Notes: generated by a model not told the origin, from the letters alone. A stretch of 64,000 nucleotides of DNA from Streptomyces uncialis (GCF_036250755.1 NZ_CP109583.1:9046001-9110000); one strand, 5' to 3'. Positions 48,801 to 58,175 are shown, counted from the first letter of the stretch. Translations and numbers: made by a program.

Positions 48801-49740
48801 GCCATGAGCGCAACGCTCCACCGGTGGCGATCCAAGGAGATCGGTGTGACGATCCGTATTGCATCTTTTCCGCCGAGGACTGAAAGCCGTCCGCCAGTTT
48901 CACCAGTGCGAAGGCCACCTCGACGTACCCCCAGAGGTTGATTTCGCCTTTAGTGCCCAGTTGTGGATGCCTTTCTTCCGCGTGTCGGTGTGTTGCCGAA
49001 GTGCCTGTCGGTTGATCTGAGTCCTGTGATCCGGGCGGGGTGACGGATGAGGCTGGAGACGGCTCGCGCCTGTCTCATTCCAAGACGCCTGATTCTGTCC
49101 CATGCTTCCACGGACCAGAACGCACACCTGAGCGCACTGGCCTGCTGGCGGTACGTCAGGGTCATGGAGAGACGGCACGCGTATCCCAAATCATGCGATG
49201 GTGTCGATCCGTGCCCGGCGGCCGCACGACGGGTCGTGGGGAAACCTGTCGTCGGACTCGATGCTGGCCCACATCGTCGTGGCCGTCACCCTCTACACCC
49301 TTCACTCCACGGAGGAGGCGTCCACTCGGGTAGGCGTGGGAGCCGCGCGAGGTGACCCCCGGCCGACGGCCTGTGATGGCGATCGCGGGCATAGACCGGC
49401 GGCGGCTGATTGGCTGGCAGTCGACCCGACACCGAAGTCGAAGGCGGTCAGGAAGGCCGAACTGCGTAAGCACCGGCGGCGGCTCCGGGACGCCGGACGC
49501 CGCCGGCTTGCCGCCGGGCAGTCACGCCGGCCCCGGTCCCCGCAGAACCGGATCGGCAACGCCGCCGCGCGCCGCGATGCCCGCGCCCTGTCCCGGATCC
49601 GCCACTCCAACGTCTGGCTGTGGCGACGACGCGGTCAGACCCCGCGTACCCCGACCGCATACCCCGACCGACCTATGGAAAGGGATGGCGCATGCCCATC
49701 ATCGGCCCCGGCCCCGACGACCCCGGGAACGACGGCTGGG
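48801..49740. other. Decayed region right of the phosphonate cluster
   Basis: About 940 bp in which frames on both strands are interrupted and no start fits. A plus-strand stretch around 49430-49640 (KSKAVRKAELRKHRRRLRDA, RIGNAAARRDARALSRIRHS) has the basic composition of plasmid-type DNA-binding remnants, and a minus-strand stretch at 48950-49180 may be a transposase fragment. Neither can be assigned. Confidence 0.4.
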
Positions 49741-50040
49741 GGTCCCTGCTGGGAGGACCAGGACACCCCGTTCCGGCGCCGGCTCCACGCAAAGCTCGCC
49801 GCGGCCGGATTCGAGTGCGCGGCCGATGCCGCCATCATGTACGCGCCCGCCAACCGGTACCACGGCCTCGACGACACCCAGATGGGCCTGATCGCCACCC
49901 TCACCGGCGCCAGCTACGACACCGTACGGGCCGCCCACAAGGCCGACCTCGCCGCGTGGTCCCGCGAGCGGCAGCTCCGCGACCACCCCGACCTCGCCGT
50001 CCTCGACGCGGACCTGGACCGCATCCGGCACCGCATCTGA
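49741..50040 (+). pseudogene. Truncated plasmid/transfer-associated orphan protein
   Basis: About 90 codons with consistent coding character: DTPFRRRLHAKLAAAGFEC, ADAAIMYAPANRYHGLDDTQ, MGLIATLTGASYDTVRAAHK and a charged end DADLDRIRHRI. It resembles a small protein common next to Streptomyces mobilisation genes. The upstream frame has no plausible start, so the N-terminus seems lost. Function unknown. Confidence 0.45.
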
Positions 50041-50118
50041 CCACGCGCCGGGTGCTCGGTGCGCATCCGATGTGCGCGGAGCACCGGGAGTGCCGAGCTG
50101 AGATCGGTCAACCCCCGC

Positions 50119-50154
<36 letters not shown>

Positions 50155-50357
50155 TCGTTGCGCGGCGCAGCTGCCGCGCGGCCGGAATGCCGTTATCTCG
50201 GCGGGGGAGGAGGTGATCAGGATGTCGTTGCCGCGCCGGCGGACGCCGGGTGCTGCCTCCTCTTGGTGGTGTGGACCGCGATGCCGAACCACTTCGTGCC
50301 CGGTTCAGACGGCCTCGTCCGAACTCGCCGCCGTCGCGACCTGGTGGGCGGGGATGG

Positions 50358-50909
50358 TCAGGTGAGGAGCCAGTCGAGGAGGCCGGTCACGAGGAGAAGA
50401 GACAACGCGGCGGAGCTTGTGACGGCCATGACGGCGGCGTAGAGGCCGAGGCCCGCGAATCTGCCGCGCCGGGCGGACTTGCCGAGCCAGGCGGCCGTCG
50501 CGCCGTACAGGCCGGCCAGGAGCAGGGCCAGCGCGATGGTGAAAGCTACGGTGACGGCGGAGCGTTCGTAGGCGGTGGCTTCGGCCAGCCGGACCTCCAC
50601 CTGTTCTCCTCCGGTGTACGGCTCCCGGGGCGAACCCAACTCCACCCCGTTTCGGTGTTCCGTGCCGTCGGCGGGGGCGAAGGAGCCCTCGCACCTGCGG
50701 TTCGTTTCGGTGGCGTAGCAGCGTGACACGGTGAACACGCCGTCGGCCGGCCCGATACCGGCCGCCGCGCCGACCGGGCCGACACTCGTCCACACCGCTC
50801 CGATCGCCATCATCGCGCACACCACCGCACCCGCGCCCCCCAGCACCCTCCACCTCCATACCCGTGCCCGGGTCCGTCCTGCGGTCCGAATCCGCGGTAT
50901 CCGCTTCAT
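50358..50909 (-). CDS. Small integral membrane protein
   Basis: A 183-residue protein with three hydrophobic segments: one near residues 20-45 (VLGGAGAVVCAMMAIGAVW), one near 120-142 (SAVTVAFTIALALLLAGLYG) and one near 155-180 (GLGLYAAVMAVTSSAALSLLL). Between the first two lies an outside domain with a cysteine pair (SRCYATETNRRCEG). ATG 50909 is chosen as the first methionine before the basic, membrane-oriented N-terminus; the longer frame upstream looks non-coding. It resembles membrane proteins of unknown function common in Streptomyces. Confidence 0.7.
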   Translation of the reverse strand: MKRIPRIRTAGRTRARVWRWRVLGGAGAVVCAMMAIGAVWTSVGPVGAAAGIGPADGVFTVSRCYATETNRRCEGSFAPADGTEHRNGVELGSPREPYTGGEQVEVRLAEATAYERSAVTVAFTIALALLLAGLYGATAAWLGKSARRGRFAGLGLYAAVMAVTSSAALSLLLVTGLLDWLLT

Positions 50910-51143
50910 CCCGCCCCACCTCCGGCGTCTGGAGTCCCCGCCACCCCCGGACGCCAAACCCCGCACGCACACGACCGGGAGCCGAAAAGCACCGCCGCGG
51001 CTGGGTTCCGTCGGCGGCCCTGACCGGAAACCCTCACCGGCGGCCGGGAAGCCATCGGACCGCGCAGCGGGACGGACCCCGAAGTCCCCGTGCCACCGCG
51101 CGGACCGATTCCGTTCTTGAGCGCCGGAGGCTCGCATGGCACG

Positions 51144-51764
51144 TCAGCGGTGAGTGCGGGACATCCCAGCCGGTGCCCGCAGTGACGATGCCGAGTACCC
51201 GCCCGTGCCGTGCCCGGCGATGTCGCGCACTCCCCGGTCCGGGTCCCCGGTGGCAGGGGCGGGTCGACGGCGTACCGGCTCAGTCCCTGCTTGGGATCTG
51301 CCAGATGCTGCGGCACGTCCGGTGCCTGCGCAGTGCCCGCACGCTCCGGCGAGATGGTCGCCGTAGACGCCGGACCCGGTCGCCACCGCTTGTCGGGCCA
51401 GGGTCACGAGCCCCGACGCGAGCCGTTCGTCCAGCGGGATCACACCGTCCGCCCATCCGACCGACACCGTCATGAACAGCGGCGCGAGACCGTCCAGTCC
51501 CCGGAAGGTCTCGGCCAGCCGTGGCAGGAGTGGTGCCAGCCGCTGCGCGAGGTGCGCCTCGCTCGGCCGGTTCCAGGGGATCGGGACCCGGGTCCGGAGC
51601 AGGACGTCGCTGGTGTCCTGGACGGACAGGAGCGCGACTGCGGTGTCCTCCCGCACCGGCCGTGGGGTGAGCGGGTGGGTGGGGACCGCCTCGCCCAGGG
51701 CCCGCCACAGCACATACGCCGTGGTGTCCGACTCGATCAGCATCTCCACCTCGGGGTCCAGCAC
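51144..51764 (-). CDS. Hypothetical protein
   Basis: A 206-residue protein I do not recognise. GTG 51764 has a GGAGA leader 7 nt upstream. The first 150 residues read as a plausible globular protein (LIESDTTAYVLWRALGEAVP, PIPWNRPSEAHLAQRLAPLL, LAPLFMTVSVGWADGVIPLD). The last 50 residues are Gly/Arg/Ala-rich and probably disordered. No signal peptide or membrane segment. Neighbours do not help. Confidence 0.55.
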   Translation of the reverse strand: MLDPEVEMLIESDTTAYVLWRALGEAVPTHPLTPRPVREDTAVALLSVQDTSDVLLRTRVPIPWNRPSEAHLAQRLAPLLPRLAETFRGLDGLAPLFMTVSVGWADGVIPLDERLASGLVTLARQAVATGSGVYGDHLAGACGHCAGTGRAAASGRSQAGTEPVRRRPAPATGDPDRGVRDIAGHGTGGYSASSLRAPAGMSRTHR

Positions 51765-52416
51765 GGGCGCACTCTCCTGAAGTCGCAGGGGGCTTCTCCG
51801 GCAGGGTCCCCGACCCGGCGGCCCCGCACAGGCCCCGGCAACGAACCTGTGTTCTTCCTCCCGCCCAGCGGGCAACAACCTTCTCCACGGCTCCATCCGG
51901 CGGGCCCGCGCGAGCGGTGGCGACGCGCGAGACCGCGCCGGGCGGCCCGGAGCCCGGCTACCGCCGCGGCGGTGCCCGGCCTTGCCGTCCGGCCCCGCCC
52001 ACCAACCTCTGCGCCCGGTCCGGCGGCCCCCGGCAGGTCCCGGCGAGCTGGCTGCGTCCCGGCCTCCGGGCGGGGACGCGGGGGAGCGGGAAGAGCTGCG
52101 CACCAACTACTGGGCGTGCTCACCGGCCTTGAAGGATCTTGCTGCTGGGCTTGACCATCAGCAAGATCCCTTCACCGGACCGGCGGTCCGCCGAACACGA
52201 ACCCTGTCTCGGCGACGGGGTCGCACAGAGAACCTGTCCGGCCCCAGGGACCGCAGAGCGAGACGAAGCCCGCCCGATGCTTCTCAGGCATCAGCGGTGA
52301 GGCGTATTCCGTTTCCGCCCCCGCGGACCGGTCTTGTTACCTTCTCCCGTCGGCACTCGTCATGAGAGCGACGACCGCACACGAACGGTCGCATCGACGA
52401 GTGGATCGAGAGCAGG
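51765..52416. other. Intergenic region without a supported gene
   Basis: About 650 bp upstream of both the leftward hypothetical gene and the rightward VOC gene. Frames crossing it have arginine-rich, motif-free translations. It includes an inverted pair AAGGATCTTGCTG / CAGCAAGATCC-type near 52131-52170, which could be a terminator or operator. Confidence 0.45.
52131..52172. repeat. Inverted repeat AAGGATCTTGCTG / CAGCAAGATCCCTT
   Basis: Two nearly perfect inverted arms (AAGGATCTTGCTG at 52131 and CAGCAAGATCCCTT at 52159) separated by about 15 bp. The A/T content is unusual for this DNA. It lies in the long spacer before the VOC-sigma operon and could be an operator or terminator. Confidence 0.5.
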
Positions 52417-52800
52417 ATGCTGAACGAGATCATGTACGTGACGATCTACGTCACGGATCAGGACCGCGCGCTGGAGTTCTACACCGAGGGACTCGGTCTG
52501 GAGAAGCAGCTCGACTTCCCCGGGCCCGACGGACGTTTCCTTACCGTCGGGGTTCCCGACAGCCCGGTGCAGATCATCCTGTGGTCCCACGCGCCGGCCG
52601 CAGGACAGCCGGGAGGCACGGGCGCGCCCGGTCCGCTGATCCTCGAATCCAAGGACCTGCGGAAAGACTTCGAGATCATGCGCCGACGCGGCGTCGTCTT
52701 CGAAGAGCCCGAACCCGTGGACTATCCGTTCGGGGTCCGCATCGAGGCGGTGGATCCGGACGGCAACCGGGTCTCGCTCCGTCAGCAGCGGAAGTCGTGA
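52417..52800 (+). CDS. VOC-superfamily (glyoxalase-like) protein
   Basis: A 127-residue protein with two beta-alpha-beta-beta-beta modules of the vicinal oxygen chelate fold: YVTIYVTDQDRALEFYTEGLGL in the first and LILESKDLRKDFEIMRRRGV to EAVDPDGNRVSLRQ in the second. The DPDGN motif near the end is a family hallmark. These proteins bind metals and act in glyoxal detoxification, antibiotic binding or ring cleavage; the role here is open. Its stop overlaps the sigma factor start (GTGA at 52797), so the two are co-translated and probably functionally linked. Confidence 0.9.
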   Translation: MLNEIMYVTIYVTDQDRALEFYTEGLGLEKQLDFPGPDGRFLTVGVPDSPVQIILWSHAPAAGQPGGTGAPGPLILESKDLRKDFEIMRRRGVVFEEPEPVDYPFGVRIEAVDPDGNRVSLRQQRKS

Positions 52801-53672
52801 CCGCCCCCCCGTCCGCTCTCGTGGCTGAGGCGTTCGAAGCCCAGCGCGACCGGCTGCGCGCTGTCGCGTACCGGGTGCTGGGCTCGCACGCCGACGCCGA
52901 GGACGTGGTCCAGGAAGCCTGGATGCGCCTCGTCCGTCAGGACGCGGCGACCATCGGCAACCTGGCGGGCTGGCTGACCACGGTGGTCGGCCGAATCAGC
53001 CTGGACCTCCTGAGATCCCGCCGAGCCCACCCCGAAATCGCCTATGAGCAGGAGTTCGCGAACCTCGTGGTGATACCCGACGAGGACCCCGCGCCGGACG
53101 AACAGGCGGCGCTGGCCGATTCGGTCGGCCTCGCCCTGCTCGTCGTGCTCGACTCGCTCACCCCGAGCGAGCGCCTGGCGTTCGTCCTGCACGACATGTT
53201 CGCAGTCCCGTTCCACGAAATCGGCCGGATCCTTGGCAAGTCCACCGCCGCCACCAAGATGGTCGCCAGCCGCGCCCGCCGCAAGGTCCACGCCACGAAC
53301 CGACCGGCGGGCTCCGGCCGCGAGCACCGAGAGGCCGTCCAGGCATTCGGCGCCGCCGCCCGCAGCGGCGACTTCGAAGGACTCTTGCGTGTCCTCGACC
53401 CGAACGTGGAGCTGACCGTCGACACATCCGACGGCATGGTCGTCACCCTCGGCGCCACCAAGGTCGCCTCCGGGGCCCGCATGTTCTCCGGCGAGGTCGC
53501 CCGCCATCGGCCCGTGCTGGTCAACGGCATCCCCGGCCACATGTCCTGGCACCCCGACGGAACCCCCCTCTCCCTCATCGCCTTCGCCGTCACCGAAGGA
53601 CGGATCACCGGCATACACATCGTCGTCGACCCTGCCAAACTGGCCTCGATCCATCTGCCCGCCGAGACCTGA
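52797..53672 (+). CDS. ECF sigma factor with C-terminal SnoaL-like domain (ECF41/SigJ type)
   Basis: A 291-residue sigma factor. Region 2 reads RLRAVAYRVLGSHADAEDVV then QEAWMRL, with WLTTVVGRISLDLLRSRRAH following. Region 4 is LTPSERLAFVLHDMFAVPFH then EIGRILGKSTAATKMVASRARRK. A 110-residue SnoaL-like domain (AVQAFGAAARSGDFEGLLRV, AFAVTEGRITGIHIVVDPAK) follows, as in ECF41 sigma factors, where this extension controls activity in place of an anti-sigma factor. The typical ECF41 neighbour is a COE/carboxymuconolactone or similar small enzyme; here it is a VOC protein. The GTG start overlaps that gene. Confidence 0.93.
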   Translation: MTAPPSALVAEAFEAQRDRLRAVAYRVLGSHADAEDVVQEAWMRLVRQDAATIGNLAGWLTTVVGRISLDLLRSRRAHPEIAYEQEFANLVVIPDEDPAPDEQAALADSVGLALLVVLDSLTPSERLAFVLHDMFAVPFHEIGRILGKSTAATKMVASRARRKVHATNRPAGSGREHREAVQAFGAAARSGDFEGLLRVLDPNVELTVDTSDGMVVTLGATKVASGARMFSGEVARHRPVLVNGIPGHMSWHPDGTPLSLIAFAVTEGRITGIHIVVDPAKLASIHLPAET

Positions 53673-53942
53673 GCCGGTGTCGAGCACCCCGCACTCCGAC
53701 AGGACGGTGTCCGGTGCGATGGCGAAACCACGCTCCGGCGTCGAGTCCACACGCCATCCGCCGTGGCCGGAGCCGCGCGGGCTGTGACCTGGCGTTATGC
53801 CTCCGAGACAGTACGACTCGTCCGCAGCGGACGACGGGAGACAGGATCGTGGGACCGAAGTGGGCTGGCCTAACCATGCAGAGAAACACTCCGGATCCCG
53901 ACCTGTAATTCCGCAAGTCCGAATAGCCGCAGTTGCCAGTAG

Positions 53943-54262
53943 TGGGCGTCGAGGGCCTGGCGGAGGGCGGTGGCTCGGAGCTGCTGGAGGTGCAGGCCGG
54001 CGACCTCGAAGCCGCCGCCGCCCTCGCCACTGCCGAACCGCGGATGCCCGCGCTCCTGGTGAACGTCGCCACCCTGCCCGACCCGGACATCGACGCGGCG
54101 TGCGCGGACGCCTTCGCCCTCGATGCCCTCGGAGGCGTCTTCCTCAGCGCCCTGCGCACCTGGGAACAGGCGGGCCCGGACGCAGCCGAGGGCATCGCCC
54201 GCACCGTCATCCGCTTCACCGCCGACATCCTCACCGAGGACCACGAGGACATCGACGACCGT
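53943..54262 (+). pseudogene. Rearranged, broken copy of the 61.2-kb orphan gene
   Basis: Plus-strand codons from 53988 to 54262 encode LEAAAALATAEPRMPALLVN, CADAFALDALGGVFLSALRT and TVIRFTADILTEDHEDIDD, matching the protein at 61189-61797. Directly left (53943-53987) the tail of the same protein (RATALRQALDAH) is encoded on the minus strand. The middle of the gene has thus been inverted relative to its end, destroying it. Confidence 0.7.
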
Positions 54263-54354
54263 CGGTCCTGCCGGTCCGACGGCGGTGATCCGGCCGGGGC
54301 CGGGCCGCTCGCGAGGGACGCCAGTCCCGGCCCAACGCCAGCTTCCGCCGCCAG

Positions 54355-54672
54355 CTTCCGCAGGCTGCTCTACGAGTCGCCTCGACGGTCATGGGCAGGG
54401 CGGGGAGATCAGCAGGTCAGTGCCCTGTTCAAGGGGGTTCGGTTGCGCCGACTACTTCTCTCAGGGACCCCCAGGAGCGTTGAGGAGCCCAGTGAAGTCG
54501 ACGGGGGCGGGGGCGGAAAGTGTCGGGGAAACAGTGCAGTGCCCAGTGGAGGTGGTACGGCGGGAGCGGTCAACAAGGGAAGAGGCGAGCAAGGGGAAGG
54601 CAGGGAAGGGATGAGCGACGAGAGGGGCGGTCGGCACGACGGCGGCTTCCGTCCCTGGACGGAGGTGTAGAT
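54355..54672 (+). repeat. Dispersed repeat, copy R1
   Basis: About 320 bp, alike in sequence to 62343-62704 and, over the first 165 bp, to 62125-62288. Constant blocks include GGTTCGGTTGCGCCGACTAC, TTCTCTCAGGGACCCCCAGG and, near the right end, GGAAGGGATGAGCGACGAGA. No protein is conserved in any frame among the copies, so it is probably non-coding. Confidence 0.8.
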
Positions 54673-54774
54673 GAACGCTGGTATCCGCGATGTGAGAGGC
54701 GCGAGATGCGCCCGGCTGCGTCGTTGAACGGCACATGGGACTGAACGTGCGGGCTGCACCCGGGGTCGAGCAGC

Positions 54775-54918
54775 GGGCCGAGCTGGCGGTCGAAAGCGCC
54801 TGTCATCTCGCTGACAGCGTGGAGCCCGGGCGCGGCGGAAGACGCGCTGGACGCGATCGACGTCCTGGCCGCCGCTCTCTCCCAGATCAGCCCGGAGACC
54901 GCCGGGCCGGACGGGTGA
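54775..54918 (+). pseudogene. Fragment of a small Streptomyces helical protein (copy B)
   Basis: It matches copy A at 23757: ELAVESACHLADS, then after a short deletion and frame change EDALDAIDVLAAALSQISPE, ending at a stop within 10 codons. It has no start of its own. The two copies show that fragments of this gene are scattered through the region. Confidence 0.55.
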
Positions 54919-54979
54919 CAGGGCACGGGCGGACCTGGAGCTGCGGGGTCCACATGTGGGAATGCCGCGCGGTCCGTGC

Positions 54980-56065
54980 TCAGGTGGTGGTTGTTTCGTT
55001 GCGGGTGGTGGCGGGGTGTCTGCCGCGTCGGTGGGCGAGGAGGGCGAGGGTGGTGCCGATGGCGAGCCAGAGGGTGAGGGTGAGGGTGGGGAGGGCTGCG
55101 CCTGAGCCGTCGAAGAAGGCGTTGGTGCGCAGGAGGCTGCCGGAGGCTCCTGGGGGGAGGAGCTGTCCCAGGGTGGCCCAGCCGGTGGGGAGCCAGTGGG
55201 GTCCGGTGGCCAGGCCGGCGAGTGGGTTGCCCAGGAGCATCATCAGCCCGGCTCCGAGGGCGAAGCCGGCCATGCCGAGGAGGGCTTGGAGGCCCAGGAG
55301 GGTGGTGGACAGGGCGGCTGTGCCGAGGGTGAGGCCGAGGGCGGTGAGCCAGTAGTTCCCGTCGATCGAGTGGGTGGCGAACTGGAGGACGGCGGTGATG
55401 GCGGCGCCTGCCGCCAGGGAGAACAGGAGGGCTCCCGTGATGCGGGTGCGCAGTGCGCGGTGTCCGGGGAAGACCCCGCTGAGGATGAGGGCGGGGAAGA
55501 TCCCGCCGAGGATCATGGGTAGGAGTGCGGCGGTCAGTCCTGCCCCCAGGGGGTCGTCCTCGGTGAAGGGCGCCAGGTCGTGGACGGTGGCGGGGGTGGT
55601 CTGTTGTGCGGCGAGGTTGTCGCCCAGCGTGGTGAGGGCGCTGGTGGCGGAGGGGCTGCCCGCGGTGGCCGTGTAGACGTCGACGTGGTGAGCGGTGACG
55701 GCGAGGCCGCCGGCTATGTCCCGGTCCTTGACCGCGGTCTGCAGGGCGGTGGCGGTCGGGTAGGGGCGGACGTCCCAGGCAGCGTTGTCGGTGCTCTGCC
55801 GGAGGTCCTTCGTGATCTCTTCGGGGCCGGTGACGCCGATGGGGACGCGGTCGGGGCCGCTGTGGATCGAGGGCAGCGCGAAGGCGCACAGCATGATGGT
55901 GATCATCGCTGCCAGGCCGAGGACGACCAGGGTCAGCTTGCGTCCCGTGCCGGGCGGGGCGTGGTCCGGCATCGCGGGTTTTCCGTCGCCCCGGGGCGCG
56001 CGGAGATGGCTGCGTCCTTCCTCGGGCGTCATGGTGACGGGCGGGAGCGTCTGGTTGTCGGGCAT
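54980..56065 (-). CDS. YhgE/Pip-like ABC-2-type membrane protein
   Basis: A 361-residue membrane protein. A cytoplasmic N-terminus leads into one membrane helix (LTLVVLGLAAMITIMLCAFA), then an external domain of about 120 residues (VTGPEEITKDLRQ, IAGGLAVTAHHVDVYTATAG), then five or six membrane helices with the ABC-2-like GHRALRTRITGALLFSLAAG region. The layout matches YhgE/Pip-type or ABC-2 permease-like proteins, although it is shorter than phage-infection-type members. ATG 56065 follows a GGAGG leader. It diverges from a TetR gene, with a palindromic operator between them, so it is likely the regulator's main target. Export or drug tolerance is plausible. Confidence 0.8.
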   Translation of the reverse strand: MPDNQTLPPVTMTPEEGRSHLRAPRGDGKPAMPDHAPPGTGRKLTLVVLGLAAMITIMLCAFALPSIHSGPDRVPIGVTGPEEITKDLRQSTDNAAWDVRPYPTATALQTAVKDRDIAGGLAVTAHHVDVYTATAGSPSATSALTTLGDNLAAQQTTPATVHDLAPFTEDDPLGAGLTAALLPMILGGIFPALILSGVFPGHRALRTRITGALLFSLAAGAAITAVLQFATHSIDGNYWLTALGLTLGTAALSTTLLGLQALLGMAGFALGAGLMMLLGNPLAGLATGPHWLPTGWATLGQLLPPGASGSLLRTNAFFDGSGAALPTLTLTLWLAIGTTLALLAHRRGRHPATTRNETTTT

Positions 56066-56087
56066 GGTGGAACCTCCGATAGAATGT

Positions 56088-56105
56088 GAATGTGAATTCA
56101 CGTTC
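56088..56105. promoter_or_regulatory. Palindromic TetR operator
   Basis: An 18-bp near-perfect palindrome, GAATGTGAATTCACGTTC, with the perfect core GTGAATTCAC at 56092-56101. It lies 22 bp before the membrane-protein start and 85 bp before the TetR start, an ideal place for a divergently acting TetR dimer. Confidence 0.7.
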
Positions 56106-56190
56106 GCATAGCGAGGGTATGCCGAGGAGTGCACCAGTTGTCAAAAGGGCCTGTCCGCCAAAAGCACCTGCCAGGAGCGCCGCCGATACC

Positions 56191-56850
56191 ATGCGGGACA
56201 TGACCGAGGAGCCGGAGCGTCCAGCGGCATACCGGCAACCCCGGCAGGCCCGCAGCGCCGCGACCCTGGCCCGCGTCCTGCGGGCGGCCGAGGAGATCGC
56301 CACCACCGACGGCCTGGAGGACCTGACAATGGCCGGCGTCGCCGCACGCGCCGGCGTCGCCGTCGGCACGATCTACCGCCGCTTCGACGACAAGGAACAG
56401 CTGATCACCGCCCTGTCCGAGCGAATGCTCGAACACCGCGAGGAATACGTGGCCCAGCGCCTGCGGGCAGCCGAGCCCTCACTCTCAGGCGTCATCGACG
56501 CCTACGCACAGGCCCTGCTGCAATCCTTCGCCGACAGCAGCGGCCTCTTCCAGGAGCTGCTGCGCGCACAGGGGGACAGGTCGCTGGACCGCGGGGCCCG
56601 CACCATCACCGCACTCCACCGCCTCCTCCTCGAAGCGGCATCCCCGTACACCGGCCAGATCCGCCGCTCCCAGCCGCAGAAGGCACTCGACACCGCTGCC
56701 CGCGCCGTCCTCGGCGCCTGCTACCACGACGCCGTACGCCCCGACCCCGCCACCGGAGAAACGGCCAGACGCCGCTACGCCGCCGAACTCACCGACATGG
56801 CGATCGCCTACCTCCTCACCCCCGACGGACACCGCTCCACCCACACCTGA
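56191..56850 (+). CDS. TetR-family transcriptional regulator
   Basis: A 219-residue repressor. The N-terminal helix-turn-helix is LARVLRAAEEIATTDGLEDLTMAGVAARAGVAVGTIYRRFDDKEQLI (about residues 25-71), with VAVGTIYRRF as recognition helix. The C-terminal ligand domain (about 80-205) is helical and unspecific. ATG 56191 is preferred over the open-frame start at 56086, which would overlap the operator. It is divergent from a YhgE-like membrane protein and the palindrome in between is its probable binding site, so it likely represses both genes until it binds a small molecule. Confidence 0.92.
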   Translation: MRDMTEEPERPAAYRQPRQARSAATLARVLRAAEEIATTDGLEDLTMAGVAARAGVAVGTIYRRFDDKEQLITALSERMLEHREEYVAQRLRAAEPSLSGVIDAYAQALLQSFADSSGLFQELLRAQGDRSLDRGARTITALHRLLLEAASPYTGQIRRSQPQKALDTAARAVLGACYHDAVRPDPATGETARRRYAAELTDMAIAYLLTPDGHRSTHT

Positions 56851-56891
56851 GCCGAGCACACTGCCGGACAGTTCTGGCCCGGGTCCCGGCC

Positions 56892-57797
56892 GTGGTCGAC
56901 GTCGCCCTGGCCGCCGCCGGCGTCGCCGCGGTGGTGTTCGTGATGAACAAGGACGGCATCTTCCAACGCCGTCACCTCCTCGCCGAAGCCCGACGCCACC
57001 TCGCCCTCGTCCTGAGGGGCCGCCCCCGGGAACCCGGCCTCGACGACCAGGTCGTGGACGCCGCCATCGCCACGCACTGCCTCGACATCACCGACTCCGG
57101 GACGCTGCACAGCGGCACCATGGCCCACCGCCTCTACACCACCCGCTGGACCGAGGCCGACCTCAAGCCCGCCCGCCGACGGCCGGCCATCCCGGATGCC
57201 GACCGCCAGCTCCCGCCCGACACGGGCACGCCGGCCACCCTCGGGCTCCCGGACGAGGTCCCGTCCGACACAGGTGCCCCGCACGTGCTCCGGCTCCCCG
57301 ACCAGGTGGCGGGGAAGTGGGAGATCCCCAGGGTCCCGCTGCGCTACGACCGGGCCGTCCTCGCCGCCGGGGTGGTCCGCGAGAAACTCCGCACCACCCT
57401 CACCACGGCCGGGCGGGGGTACGACATCGCCGCGCACCAGCAGGCCGCCATGCCGGAACAGCTCCTCCCACCCCCGGCCACCGCCGAGCCCGACCGCGAC
57501 GACGACCAGGAGCCGGAGGAGGCCGAACCCCGGGAAGCGGTCGACCTGACCGCGGTGCGCGCTCTGAAGAAGTCACGCACCGATGTCGAATCCCTCGACC
57601 TCACCGCCGAACAGCTGCGCCATATCCAGGAGGCGTACGAGCGGGCGAGGGATCAGGCCCGAGAGCGGGCAGCCCAGTACGTCGGTCAGGGGGATGCCGA
57701 CGAGCCCTCGCGGCCGGTGCGCGCGGGCGACCAGCAGGCGCAGGCGCACCGCCCGCAGCAGCCCGGACCGCACCGCGGCCCGGGGGCCGGCTGCTGA
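56892..57797 (+). CDS. C-terminal part of a conjugation (relaxase-like) protein
   Basis: A 301-residue reading frame with good coding character, but the N-terminal 15 residues look accidental. Recognisable blocks are FQRRHLLAEARRHLALVLRG, EPGLDDQVVDAAIATHCLDI, VYRLYTTRWT-type LYTTRWTEADLKPARRR, GYDIAAHQQAAMPEQLLPP and SRTDVESLDLTAEQLRHIQE. I know this arrangement from the C-terminal end of large TrwC/TraA-like transfer proteins in Streptomyces integrative and plasmid elements. The relaxase and helicase domains are missing. I regard it as a truncated remnant; whether it is expressed is unclear. Confidence 0.55.
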   Translation: MVDVALAAAGVAAVVFVMNKDGIFQRRHLLAEARRHLALVLRGRPREPGLDDQVVDAAIATHCLDITDSGTLHSGTMAHRLYTTRWTEADLKPARRRPAIPDADRQLPPDTGTPATLGLPDEVPSDTGAPHVLRLPDQVAGKWEIPRVPLRYDRAVLAAGVVREKLRTTLTTAGRGYDIAAHQQAAMPEQLLPPPATAEPDRDDDQEPEEAEPREAVDLTAVRALKKSRTDVESLDLTAEQLRHIQEAYERARDQARERAAQYVGQGDADEPSRPVRAGDQQAQAHRPQQPGPHRGPGAGC

Positions 57798-57896
57798 GCG
57801 GACCCCGGCGAGTGGAGCCCACCGGCCGGTCGATGCCGCTGGGTCCACTGGACGGAGTGGTCTCCACCGGCAGGCGGGGGCCGTCGTGCGGGAGCG

Positions 57897-58022
57897 TCCG
57901 GCATCGCCGGACGATGCCGGACACTCCGGTTCCCGTGCATCCGGCGCGGACCGGATGCACGGGAACCGTCCCCCGCGATGCACGGCGTCGTCACCGGCGA
58001 TGCCGGGCACTCCGGGCCGGTG
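57897..58022. repeat. Cluster of long palindromes
   Basis: Three adjacent inverted repeats. The first is TCCGGCATCG / CGATGCCGGA (57897-57921, 10-bp stem, 5-nt loop). The second is a perfect 18-bp stem at 57927-57944 and 57951-57968 with loop CGCGGA. The third is CACCGG / CCGGTG (57992-58022) enclosing a second copy of the CGATGCCGGGCACTCCGG motif. It follows the relaxase-like remnant. It may be a strong terminator, or an origin-type or transfer-related site. Confidence 0.75.
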
Positions 58023-58175
58023 CGCGGCCAAATGAGATGATCTCTTAGCCGCCTCGCAGCTTACCGAAGCCTCTCCCACCAGCAACGACGGGCAGCACAC
58101 CTCGACCCGTTCGCATCCGCGTGCGATCCCCGAGAACCATCCGCCTCGCCCCCCGCCCTCAGGGTGCTTTTCCTA

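Noticed and set aside
54570..56369. A 599-residue minus-strand frame overlapping the YhgE-like and TetR genes
   Set aside because: Repetitive His/Arg/Pro translation typical of an out-of-frame reading of GC-rich genes.
57897..58022. Palindrome cluster considered as a Streptomyces chromosome end
   Set aside because: It is internal, with genes on both sides, and does not show the known telomere palindrome series.
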